Origin: Dubosiella muris
GTDB taxonomy: Bacteria; Bacillota_I; Bacilli_A; Erysipelotrichales; Erysipelotrichaceae
Assembly: GCF_004793885.1 (NCBI RefSeq)
Contig: NZ_SRYG01000008.1
Coordinates: forward strand, 34,366-98,365
Length of the DNA: 64,000 bases
Reading direction: 5' to 3'
This document shows, one piece after another, positions 56,541 to 64,000 of the stretch (position 1 is its first letter; the number at the start of each line of letters is the position of its first letter). The translations under genes were made by a program, and so were the position numbers. A model generated the notes under the pieces. The model saw nothing but the letters and a program-made list of their open reading frames with translations. It searched no databases and had not been told where the DNA came from.

Positions 56541-58121
56541 ATGGAAAAAAGACCTGTGGTCCTTGTTGTCATGGACGGTGTCGGCATTAGCGACAAAGAG
56601 CTTGGAAACGCCGTAAAGATGGCATACAAACCTCATTTGGACAAACTGTGGAACGAATGCCCGCATACGGAATTGAGAGCGCACGGACTCGCCGTAGGGC
56701 TTCCGACAGATGGCGATATGGGAAACTCCGAAGTAGGTCACAACGCGATCGGCTGCGGACAAATTTACTCGCAGGGCGCCAAACTCGTCAACGAGAACAT
56801 CGACTCGAAAGAGCTGTTCAACTCGGCGACATGGAAAGAGCTCGTTGAAGGCGCGAAAGATCATACGATGCATTTCATCGGCTTGTTGTCGGATGGAAAC
56901 GTGCACTCCCACATCAAACATTTGGAAGCGCTCATTAAACAAGCGAAAGAAGAAGGCGTGAAAAAAGTCCGCGTACACGTGCTGCTCGATGGACGCGACG
57001 TGCCGGAAACATCCGCTTTACAGTATGTGGATGAAATCGAAAACTTCATGAACGATTTGAACGACGACTCGTTCGACGCGCGCATCGCCAGCGGCGGCGG
57101 CCGTATGCAAATCACGATGGACCGCTACGAAGCCAACTGGCCGATGGTCGAGGAAGGATGGAACATCCACGTGCACGGTAAAGGACGTCAGTTCGCTTCG
57201 GCGACTGAAGCTATCGAGACATACCGCAACGAAAGCGGCGTTGTCGACCAGGATCTGCCAGGATTCGTCATCGCCAAAGACGGAAAACCGGTTGGAACGA
57301 TCGAAGACGGCGACAGCGTCATTCTGTTCAACTTCCGCGGAGACCGGGCGCAGGAAATCTGCAAGGCGTTCGACGAAGGGGAAGAATTCGACAAGTTCGA
57401 CCGCGGCAACAAACCGGATGTGAAATTCGCCGGCATGCTCCAATACGACGCCGACCTCAACATTCCAAAGAAATATTTGACCGAGCCGCCAAAGATCCGC
57501 TACACGCTGACCGAGCAGCTCGTCAAGGAAGGCATCAACGAATACGCCATTTCCGAAACGCAGAAATTCGGTCACGTGACGTACTTCTGGAACGGAAACC
57601 GTTCGGAGAAATTCGATGACAATTTGGAAACGTACGTGGAAATCCAGTCGGATGTCATTCCATTCGAACAGCGTCCTTGGATGAAATCGGCGGAAATTAC
57701 CGACCAACTCATTCAGGCCATCGAGTCGGGCGAGTACCAGTTCCTGCGCACGAACTATCCAAACGGCGACATGGTCGGCCATACAGGCAATTTGGAAGCG
57801 ACGATCATCGGTGTCGAAGCCGTCGACCTTGCGCTCGGCCGCGTGATGAAAGCCGTTGACAAAGTAAACGGCATCCTGCTCATCACCGCCGACCACGGCA
57901 ACGCCGACGAAATGTACGACAAGCCGAAAGCGGATGAAAAAGTGCACAAAGCCAAGACGAGCCACACGCTCAACAGAGTGCCATTCATCGTATACGGCGC
58001 CGACGTCGTATGCAAACAGGATGACAACCTGGGATTGTCCAACATCGCGGCAACCGTTTGCGAATTGCTCGACGTGAAACCAAACGAGCATTGGAACGAA
58101 TCTATCATCGAAAAGAAATAA
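56541..58121 (+). CDS. gpmI: 2,3-bisphosphoglycerate-independent phosphoglycerate mutase
   Basis: A 526-residue manganese enzyme that interconverts 3- and 2-phosphoglycerate. The phosphatase half contains VVMDGVGI and the nucleophile Ser63 in DMGNSEVGH. The transferase insert includes LLDGRDVPETSA and SGGGRMQITMDRYEANW, and the C-terminal metal site includes TADHGNADEM and SHTLNRVPF. AGGAGG precedes the ATG. It is monocistronic with a clear terminator. Confidence 0.97.
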   Translation: MEKRPVVLVVMDGVGISDKELGNAVKMAYKPHLDKLWNECPHTELRAHGLAVGLPTDGDMGNSEVGHNAIGCGQIYSQGAKLVNENIDSKELFNSATWKELVEGAKDHTMHFIGLLSDGNVHSHIKHLEALIKQAKEEGVKKVRVHVLLDGRDVPETSALQYVDEIENFMNDLNDDSFDARIASGGGRMQITMDRYEANWPMVEEGWNIHVHGKGRQFASATEAIETYRNESGVVDQDLPGFVIAKDGKPVGTIEDGDSVILFNFRGDRAQEICKAFDEGEEFDKFDRGNKPDVKFAGMLQYDADLNIPKKYLTEPPKIRYTLTEQLVKEGINEYAISETQKFGHVTYFWNGNRSEKFDDNLETYVEIQSDVIPFEQRPWMKSAEITDQLIQAIESGEYQFLRTNYPNGDMVGHTGNLEATIIGVEAVDLALGRVMKAVDKVNGILLITADHGNADEMYDKPKADEKVHKAKTSHTLNRVPFIVYGADVVCKQDDNLGLSNIAATVCELLDVKPNEHWNESIIEKK

Positions 58122-58131
58122 GAATCAAAGG

Positions 58132-58158
58132 AAAGACTTGCTTCGGCAAGTCTTTTTT
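58132..58158 (+). terminator. Terminator after gpmI
   Basis: AAAGACTTGC-TTCG-GCAAGTCTTT followed by T, a UUCG-type tetraloop hairpin. Confidence 0.9.
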
Positions 58159-58217
58159 GCGTTTGCTGAAAATTATGTATAATAATAAAAAAGAAGCCAC
58201 TCAGGAAAGGAAAGCGA

Positions 58218-58760
58218 ATGAGAAAAAATTATAAGTTTGTCATTGCGATTTTCGGCATCGGTCTAGGTTTGATCGTATTTGTCATTTTGTTTTACTCCTT
58301 GAAGCCCTCGGTGCAAATTCGCGTAACTGACAAGGAAATCGAATGCAAGGCGGTTAAATTCAATTTGAATACCGTGATCCCGCTCGACTCCATCCGCCAA
58401 GTCGACCTCGTAACCTCGCCCGTGTCGCTTTACGATGGCACGACGCTGAAAGGCCCGCTCACGAAAGGGCAGAGCGAGCCGCGCTCCATGATGATGAAAA
58501 CGCTTGGCGCCGGTGCGGATGGCATCAGCACCGAACAATACGCGGCCGGAAAAGGTGAAATCGAAGGGGTTGGTCCGTGCCTTGTGTACATCTACTGGCA
58601 GCAAAACACGTACATTGTGCTCACCCTGGAGGATGGATCGCTGATCGCCCTCAATGAAAACGGCGACGCCAGCACGAAAGCGCTCAACGATTGGACAGAA
58701 GGCGGGAAAACAGGTGGAAATGGCTTCTTCGAGTGCATGAACATTCCCTGTGTGCTATAA
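58218..58760 (+). CDS. Single-span membrane protein with a PH-like outer domain
   Basis: A 180-residue protein with one N-terminal membrane span (about 7-28; FVIAIFGIGLGLIVFVILFY) and a beta-rich rest (VQIRVTDKEIECKAVKFNLNTVIPLDSIRQVDLV, then YIYWQQNTYIVLTLEDGSLIALN). That pattern is like bacterial PH-type domains. The function is unknown. It ends 21 bp before a FemAB-like gene; an extended -10 (TGC-TATAAT, 58753-58761) overlaps its stop. Confidence 0.7.
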   Translation: MRKNYKFVIAIFGIGLGLIVFVILFYSLKPSVQIRVTDKEIECKAVKFNLNTVIPLDSIRQVDLVTSPVSLYDGTTLKGPLTKGQSEPRSMMMKTLGAGADGISTEQYAAGKGEIEGVGPCLVYIYWQQNTYIVLTLEDGSLIALNENGDASTKALNDWTEGGKTGGNGFFECMNIPCVL

Positions 58761-58781
58761 TCAGGCGGATGGAGGAATTTC

Positions 58782-60056
58782 ATGCTATTTAGAGAAATCA
58801 CACAACAACGATACACCGGTTTTCGGGATCAATATAAAGAAAAAAACTTCTGGCAGTCCGTCGAAATGGCCGAGCTGCGCGAAGACAACACACCAAGCTG
58901 GGACAAGACGTTTGTCGGATTGGAAAACGAGGACGGCAGTCTGGCGGCCGCGTGCGTCCTCGTCTCGCTGCCGGTGTTTGGCAAGCTGCGCCTGTACATG
59001 TCGCTGCGCGGCTTTTTGATCGACTACGACGACCTGGATCTCGTCCGCGTTTTTTTAGACGAACTCAAAACGTATTTGAACGCCCACGATTGCTTGTACA
59101 TGAAAGTCGATCCGTACGTGGACTACCAGCCGCATGACTTAAACGGGGAAGTGCTCGAGGGAAAAAAGCGCGACGATCTGATCGCGGTGTTCGAACAGGC
59201 CGGCTTTCACCATGAGGGATTTCGCGTTGGCAACGACGTCAACTTCGAACCGCGCTGGATGTCGATTCTCGATTTGAAAGGGAAAACAAAAGAAGACGTG
59301 TTCAAGGCGATGCACACGAACACGCGCCAAAGCATTCGCAACGCGGAGCGCATGGGCGTCAAAGTCAAGGAGCTGGGCCGCGACGAGCTGTACATCTTGA
59401 AAGAACTCGTCGATTTGGCCGGGGAGATCCGGCATTTCGAAGCGCCGGAGCTCTCGAAATACCAGGCGTACGCCGACCATTTCCAGGACGATTTCAAAGC
59501 GTGTCTGGCGTATATCGACTTGGACTCTTATCGGGCCAATGTCGAAAAAGACCGCGCCCGGCAAGTCAAGACGCTCGAAAAAGCCGAGCGCGATTTGGAA
59601 AAGACACCCGATTCCCAAAAGAAGATCAACCGCAAAAAAGAAGCCGAGTACGCCATTCAAGGATGCGACAAAAAGCTGGCCGAAATCAAACAATACAAAG
59701 ACGCGTATGGCACGGTGTTGTACTTGGCGGCCGCCTCGTTTATGGTGACACCATTCGAGGTGCTGTACTTGTTTTCGGGATCCAACAAAGACTTGAACCG
59801 CTTCGCCGGCTCGTTCATGATCCAATGGCATATGATCCAAATGGCCATCGAACACGGATGCGACCGCTATAATTTTTACGGCATCAGCGGCGATTTCGAC
59901 GAGAGCGCCGAGGACTACGGCGTCTTTACATTCAAGCGCAGCTTCAACGCCATCGTGGCCGAGCTCGTCGGCGATTTTACGTATGTCGCCAAGCCGTCCC
60001 AATACAAGCTGTACAACGGTTTGCGAACCATCAAGCACAAACTGCAAAACCTTTGA
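58782..60056 (+). CDS. FemAB-family peptidyltransferase (peptidoglycan interpeptide bridge)
   Basis: A 424-residue protein of the FemX/FemA/MurM family that adds amino acids from tRNA to the lipid II stem peptide. Two GNAT-like halves are visible; family signs are FWQSVEMAEL, LRLYMSLRGFLIDYDD, KGKTKEDVFKAMHTNTRQSIRNAERMGVKV, and near the end RYNFYGISGDFDESAEDYGVFTFKRSF. A coiled-coil insert (about 245-305) replaces the tRNA-synthetase-like arm of FemA. A single copy suggests a one-residue bridge or a first-residue enzyme. Confidence 0.92.
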   Translation: MLFREITQQRYTGFRDQYKEKNFWQSVEMAELREDNTPSWDKTFVGLENEDGSLAAACVLVSLPVFGKLRLYMSLRGFLIDYDDLDLVRVFLDELKTYLNAHDCLYMKVDPYVDYQPHDLNGEVLEGKKRDDLIAVFEQAGFHHEGFRVGNDVNFEPRWMSILDLKGKTKEDVFKAMHTNTRQSIRNAERMGVKVKELGRDELYILKELVDLAGEIRHFEAPELSKYQAYADHFQDDFKACLAYIDLDSYRANVEKDRARQVKTLEKAERDLEKTPDSQKKINRKKEAEYAIQGCDKKLAEIKQYKDAYGTVLYLAAASFMVTPFEVLYLFSGSNKDLNRFAGSFMIQWHMIQMAIEHGCDRYNFYGISGDFDESAEDYGVFTFKRSFNAIVAELVGDFTYVAKPSQYKLYNGLRTIKHKLQNL

Positions 60057-60071
60057 TCCAAAACGGATCTT
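60055..60071 (+). terminator. Possible terminator after the FemAB gene
   Basis: GATCC pairs with GGATC around 5 bases, with a short T-rich tail. Confidence 0.35.
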
Positions 60072-60177
60072 TCTATGTTAATTCCATGTAAAGAGCGGGT
60101 GGAAAGCTTTACGTTTCCTTTACTTTTGAAAAAGTTGAACGTGGTAAACTAAATTCGAAAGAGAAAGGAAATTTTTC

Positions 60178-61806
60178 ATGAATCTTGAAATTTTAAAAAG
60201 CGTCCTTGCGTTCGGGGGCGGTCTTGGAATGTTTATTTACGGTATGCAGCTGATGGCGGATGGATTGCAAAAATCCGCCGGCGCGAAAACAAGAAAACTA
60301 CTGGCGATGCTGACCAACAACCGCGTCGTCGGGGTGCTGGTCGGCGCCTTGATCACGGCCATTATCCAGTCGTCCTCGGCAACGACCGTCATGGTTGTCG
60401 GGTTTGTCAATGCCCGGCTGATGGACCTAAGCCAGGCCATTGGAATTATCATGGGAGCCAACATCGGAACGACGATGACCGGCTGGCTCGTTTCCATGTC
60501 GGAATGGGGATCGTTTTTTAAACCGGATTTCTTCGCGCCGATTTTGCTCATTATCGGAACGGTCATCCTGCTGTTTGCCAAAACCGAGCGGATGAAGCAA
60601 ACGTCGAGCATCCTTGTCGGATTCGGTATTTTGTTCATTGGTTTGAACGCCATGTCCGGCGCGATCAAGCCTTACAGCGACGAGCCGATCTTCTACCAGG
60701 CCTTTACCGTCATCGGCTCCAATCCGATTTTCGGTTTGCTTGTCGGCGCGGTCGTGACGGCGGTGATTCAGTCATCCTCCGCCTCGATGGGAATTTTGCA
60801 GACGCTCGCGTTCAACGGCGTCGTGAACTGGAGCGCGGCGGCCTTTATCGCCCTGGGACAAAACATTGGAACGTGCGTGACGGCGCTGCTGTCGTGTATT
60901 GGCGCCCATCGCAACGCCCAGCGGGCGGCCATGCTGCACTTGCTCTTTAACATCATTGGCTCGATCTTGATTGGTTCGGTCATTTGGATTTTCTTCGCGC
61001 TCAATCCGCTTGTGGCGCAATCCACCGTGACCGGCACCTCGCTGGCTTTGTTCCATTCCGGCTTCAACATCGCGACGACGATCTTGTTGTTTCCGTTCGC
61101 CAACTGGCTGGTGAAGCTGGCGCAAAAAATGATTCCCGAGCACGAGGAAATCAAGGAAAAAGAATTCGTGCACTTGGATAAGCGTTTGCTCCAAAACGCG
61201 GGGATCGCCTTCGATGTCGTCCGGCAGGAAATCATCCGGATGGGCGCGCTGGCCCTAAGCAACATTTCCTATTCCCGCGACGTGCTCGTTTCGCACGACC
61301 ATTTCGAAAAGATGGAGGAAAACGAGCGCAAGATCAACCGGTTTCAGGAAGAGCTGACCTCGTATTTGGAAAAGGTCGACATCGCGACGCTGCCGCCAGC
61401 CGACAAGCTGGAACTGCAGCACTCGATTTTGGCCATCAACAACATCGAGCGCATTTCGGATTACTGCATGCACATTCTCAACGGCTCGAAGCAAATGCTG
61501 GAGCATAAAATGAGCGAAACGATGATCGAGGATATCAACACGATTTCCTCCCACGCCTACAAGACGATGAAATACGCGTTGAAGATGCGGGAAAATCACG
61601 ATTTGGATCAGTACAAAAAAGTCGAGAAGCATGAAAACCGCGTCGACGAAATGGAAAAGACGATGCGGCAGTCGTACATGCACCGGATGAGCGAGCAGTC
61701 GTACAACGTGCAGGAAGGCATTTATTTCCTCGATACGATTTACAACTACGAGCGTATTTCGGACCACGCGACCCAGCTGGCCGAATATACGTTGCAGGAA
61801 AGTTGA
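60178..61806 (+). CDS. Na/Pi cotransporter family protein with C-terminal PhoU-like domain
   Basis: A 542-residue protein. Residues 1-320 form two inverted membrane repeats, each with the QSSSA motif (IIQSSSATTVMVVGF and IQSSSASMGILQ), typical of NptA/YjbB phosphate carriers. The C-terminal part (about 330-540) is a helical PhoU-like bundle. It probably moves phosphate with sodium, or exports it, under control of the PhoU part. A PhoR-like kinase gene follows. Confidence 0.92.
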   Translation: MNLEILKSVLAFGGGLGMFIYGMQLMADGLQKSAGAKTRKLLAMLTNNRVVGVLVGALITAIIQSSSATTVMVVGFVNARLMDLSQAIGIIMGANIGTTMTGWLVSMSEWGSFFKPDFFAPILLIIGTVILLFAKTERMKQTSSILVGFGILFIGLNAMSGAIKPYSDEPIFYQAFTVIGSNPIFGLLVGAVVTAVIQSSSASMGILQTLAFNGVVNWSAAAFIALGQNIGTCVTALLSCIGAHRNAQRAAMLHLLFNIIGSILIGSVIWIFFALNPLVAQSTVTGTSLALFHSGFNIATTILLFPFANWLVKLAQKMIPEHEEIKEKEFVHLDKRLLQNAGIAFDVVRQEIIRMGALALSNISYSRDVLVSHDHFEKMEENERKINRFQEELTSYLEKVDIATLPPADKLELQHSILAINNIERISDYCMHILNGSKQMLEHKMSETMIEDINTISSHAYKTMKYALKMRENHDLDQYKKVEKHENRVDEMEKTMRQSYMHRMSEQSYNVQEGIYFLDTIYNYERISDHATQLAEYTLQES

Positions 61807-61813
61807 ACAATAG

Positions 61814-61836
61814 AAATCCCGAAAGGGATTTTTTTT
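61814..61836 (+). terminator. Terminator after the Na/Pi cotransporter gene
   Basis: AAATCCC-GAAA-GGGATTT followed by T. Confidence 0.85.
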
Positions 61837-61861
61837 GATAGGATAAAGAAAAGAGGTTGTT

Positions 61862-63211
61862 ATGAGAAAGAAAATTACCGCGATCTTTATGGGGATCCTT
61901 TTGATGATCCTTTTCATTTCCTTTACCGGTTTGTACATGGTTTTCCACACGCTATACATTCAGGAAGAAGTGCAGACGCTTGAAAACATGATCGACCTTG
62001 TCAGCATCGCGCCCCGCGAAACCGACACGTTTTCCAAATTTTTGGAAGAGAGCGATATTCGTCTGAGCGTCATCGCCGAGGATGGGACCGTTTTAAGCGA
62101 CACGTACGCCCACGAAACGGAAAACCACCTCCAGCGCAAGGAAGTCCAGCTCGCCCTGGAAAAGGGAAGTGGAAGCCAGACACGCTATTCCGCGACGACG
62201 CACATGAATTTTTTGTATGTGGCCAAATACATGCCAAAGGACCACTGCATCATCCGGCTGGCGATGCCGCTGGAAGGCTTGAACGAAAGCGTCAGCCACA
62301 CGCTGCCGATTTTCATTTTCATCTTCGCGTTTTCTTGCGGACTCGCCTATATTTGCATTCGCCACTTTTCCAGGATCCTGCTCGAGCCCATCCACCAGAT
62401 TTCCGTAAAAGTGCGAAACCGCCAAGACGAGCCGATCCAGCTGGACGACTACGACTGTCCCGAATTGCAGGAAATTACTTCCTCGATCGAGGAAATGGAT
62501 CGCAAGATCAATTCGCAAATCCACGACTTGGAAAACGACAAGCAAATGAAGCAGCTCTTTTTTTCTAACGCCTCCCACGAGCTAAAAACCCCGCTGACGA
62601 GCATTCAAGGCTACGCGGAGCTTCTAAAACAAGACGAGCTGACAGAGGCGATGCGCGCGGATTGCATCGACCGCATCCTTTTGGAAAGTCGGCGCATGAC
62701 CCGGCTCATTCAGGATATTTTGATGATTTCCCGTCTGGAATCAAACGAGCACAACGGGCCGGCGGAAATCGTCGAGATGCAGGATGTCGTCCAGTCCATA
62801 GTCAAAAGCCTGACACCGCTGGCGAACGAGAAGCAGCTGACGATCACGACGATGCTGAAGCCGGTTCGTGTGTACGCGTACAAGCCGTATATGGAGGAGC
62901 TCGTTTCCAATTTGGTGCACAACGCCGTGTTGTACAATGTACCGCGCGGAACGATTCACATCCACTTGAGCGCCAAAGAGGAAAACATGCATTTAACCGT
63001 GGTGGATACCGGAATCGGGATTGCCGAAGACGAGCAGGAAAAGGTGTTCCAGCGCTTTTACCGGGCGGATACGAACACGAAAAAGGGAACGGGACTTGGC
63101 TTGTCGATCGTCAAGCACATCGCCTTGTTTTATGATGGCGAGGTTCGTATTCGATCCGTTTTAGGAAAGGGAACGACTCTTTCCGTGACGATTCCAATCG
63201 TGTATAATTAA
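61862..63211 (+). CDS. PhoR-like sensor histidine kinase (no adjacent regulator)
   Basis: A 449-residue kinase with two membrane spans (about 8-30 and 148-170), an outer sensor domain between them, and a short HAMP-like linker. The H-box is FFSNASHELKTPLTSIQGYAELL; N-box HNAVLYN, G1 VVDTGIGIA, F-box FYRAD and G2 GTGLGLSIVKHIA are all intact. The layout resembles PhoR/WalK. No response regulator gene is next to it; the preceding gene is a phosphate carrier and the following one a phosphatase-like HAD protein. Confidence 0.93.
   Translation: MRKKITAIFMGILLMILFISFTGLYMVFHTLYIQEEVQTLENMIDLVSIAPRETDTFSKFLEESDIRLSVIAEDGTVLSDTYAHETENHLQRKEVQLALEKGSGSQTRYSATTHMNFLYVAKYMPKDHCIIRLAMPLEGLNESVSHTLPIFIFIFAFSCGLAYICIRHFSRILLEPIHQISVKVRNRQDEPIQLDDYDCPELQEITSSIEEMDRKINSQIHDLENDKQMKQLFFSNASHELKTPLTSIQGYAELLKQDELTEAMRADCIDRILLESRRMTRLIQDILMISRLESNEHNGPAEIVEMQDVVQSIVKSLTPLANEKQLTITTMLKPVRVYAYKPYMEELVSNLVHNAVLYNVPRGTIHIHLSAKEENMHLTVVDTGIGIAEDEQEKVFQRFYRADTNTKKGTGLGLSIVKHIALFYDGEVRIRSVLGKGTTLSVTIPIVYN
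63203..63208 (+). promoter_or_regulatory. Possible -10 box for a near-leaderless HAD transcript
   Basis: TATAAT ends 7 bases before the ATG of the next gene and no ribosome site is visible, so transcription from here would begin at or next to the start codon. The -35 is weak. Confidence 0.35.
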
Positions 63212-63215
63212 ACGT

Positions 63216-63923
63216 ATGATTAAAACAATTTTATTTGATTTGGATGGAACGCTTTTGCCAATGGACCAGGAGCAGTTCGTCGAGTTGTATTTTCAAAAGC
63301 TGGCGGCCAAAATGGCGTACGCCTTCGATTCCCGGCAGCTGATTCGCAGCATTTGGGCGGCGACGGAGGCAATGATCAAAGACCAGGGCCCGGAAAGAAA
63401 CGAGCGCGTATTCTGGAAAAAGATGGAGGAAATGTATGGAGAGAGCATTTTGGAATACGTTCCCGTTTTCGAGCGCTTTTACGAGCAGGAGTTTCAGGAG
63501 ATCCAAAAGGTTTGTCCGGCTAATCCTGAAAGCCAGAAAATCGTGGAGGCTTTGAAAAAGAAATACCGGCTGATGCTGGCGACCAACCCGCTGTTTCCCC
63601 AAATCGCGACGTATTCCCGGATTCGCTGGGCGGGACTGGATCCAAACGATTTTGACTTGGTGACCACGTATGAAAACGCCAGCGCGTGCAAGCCGTCTTT
63701 GGCGTATTACGAAAACATTTTGCGGGACTTCGACTTGAAGCCGGAAGAGTGCGTCATGGTCGGCAACGACGTGGACGAGGACATGGTGGCCCGAAAGCTG
63801 GGGATGCGCACGTTCTTGCTGACGGACCATTTGATCAACCGCTCCAACCAAAATATCGACTTGTTCGCCCATGGCGATTTTCAGACGCTGCTGGCGTATT
63901 TGAAAACGTTTGAAGAAGATTAA
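63216..63923 (+). CDS. HAD family hydrolase
   Basis: A 235-residue phosphatase-like protein. HAD motif I is FDLDGTLLP (Asp nucleophile at 8, acid at 10), motif II is LATNPLF, motif III the lysine in ACKPSLAYYE, and motif IV VGNDVDEDMVA. A helical cap follows motif I. The substrate is unknown. It starts 4 bp after the sensor kinase stop. The last 77 bases of the window show no gene. Confidence 0.9.
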   Translation: MIKTILFDLDGTLLPMDQEQFVELYFQKLAAKMAYAFDSRQLIRSIWAATEAMIKDQGPERNERVFWKKMEEMYGESILEYVPVFERFYEQEFQEIQKVCPANPESQKIVEALKKKYRLMLATNPLFPQIATYSRIRWAGLDPNDFDLVTTYENASACKPSLAYYENILRDFDLKPEECVMVGNDVDEDMVARKLGMRTFLLTDHLINRSNQNIDLFAHGDFQTLLAYLKTFEED

Positions 63924-64000
63924 AAAAAGACTGTCGACTTCCTTTGGTTCTTACAAAAAGTTTGTAACGCTTGGATAAAGCCATTATTGGAGATGTCAGA

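Overview
The window reads as the chromosome of a low-to-mid-GC Firmicute. An anaerobic gut member of the Erysipelotrichia is my best guess. This is inferred from the infC-rpmI-rplT order, a long-form pyrophosphate-dependent phosphofructokinase next to GpmI, many orphan PTS parts, and a Firmicutes-style type VII secretion locus. No species can be named from sequence reading alone. Gene density is high, most genes have clear Shine-Dalgarno sites, and many transcription units end in simple hairpin-plus-T terminators.

Layout. (1) 1-4.4 kb: a sugar-acid or pentose type PTS operon (EIIC, KDPG-aldolase-like enzyme, AraD-like epimerase/aldolase, PRD antiterminator/activator). (2) 4.6-5.1 kb: a tiny membrane-peptide gene with a strong convergent antisense promoter (candidate type I toxin-antitoxin), then tRNA-Lys. 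(3) 5.1-6.4 kb: infC-rpmI-rplT with an attenuator leader and an apparent AUC start for IF-3. (4) 6.5-13.4 kb: an unknown protein, an aminotransferase, a GH2 beta-galactosidase and Tex. (5) 13.5-24 kb: a complete galacturonate catabolic system. uxaA-uxaB-eda-kdgK-lacI faces left and a TRAP transporter plus uxaC faces right, with two identical LacI-type operators placed over the two start sites. A LarA-family enzyme with a cre-like box follows. (6) 25.5-27.7 kb: a ROK kinase and a cellobiose-type PTS EIIC, with a TGTCTAGACA operator. (7) 28-37 kb: a compact type VII secretion locus: FHA protein, EssB-like protein with kept kinase residues, Ig-like tail-anchored protein, short EssC, EsaB-like protein, two WXG100-size proteins, a possible effector and a DUF4176 protein. 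(8) 37.8-47.7 kb: an orphan EIIB, a three-component wall-polymer glycosylation set (GT2, GtrA, YfhO), a two-component system, a C45-type Ntn hydrolase, a PP2C phosphatase and a hexapeptide-repeat protein. (9) 47.8-53.6 kb: a surface protein, a GYF/DUF4234 protein, a DUF2752 protein, and a lysine-riboswitch-controlled amino-acid ABC transporter. (10) 53.7-64 kb: PFP, a small AT-richer patch of tiny genes with a tandem duplication, GpmI, a FemAB-type transferase, a Na/Pi cotransporter, an orphan sensor kinase and a HAD hydrolase.

The genes point to a plant-polysaccharide and glycan user. Galacturonate is taken up by TRAP, isomerised by UxaC, reduced by UxaB, dehydrated by UxaA, phosphorylated by KdgK and split by Eda to pyruvate and glyceraldehyde 3-phosphate. 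PFP and GpmI serve lower glycolysis. The most unusual block is the type VII locus. It carries FHA domains in two proteins and an EssB homologue that keeps the kinase catalytic residues, while its EssC keeps only one canonical P-loop. EsaA and EssA are not in the locus.
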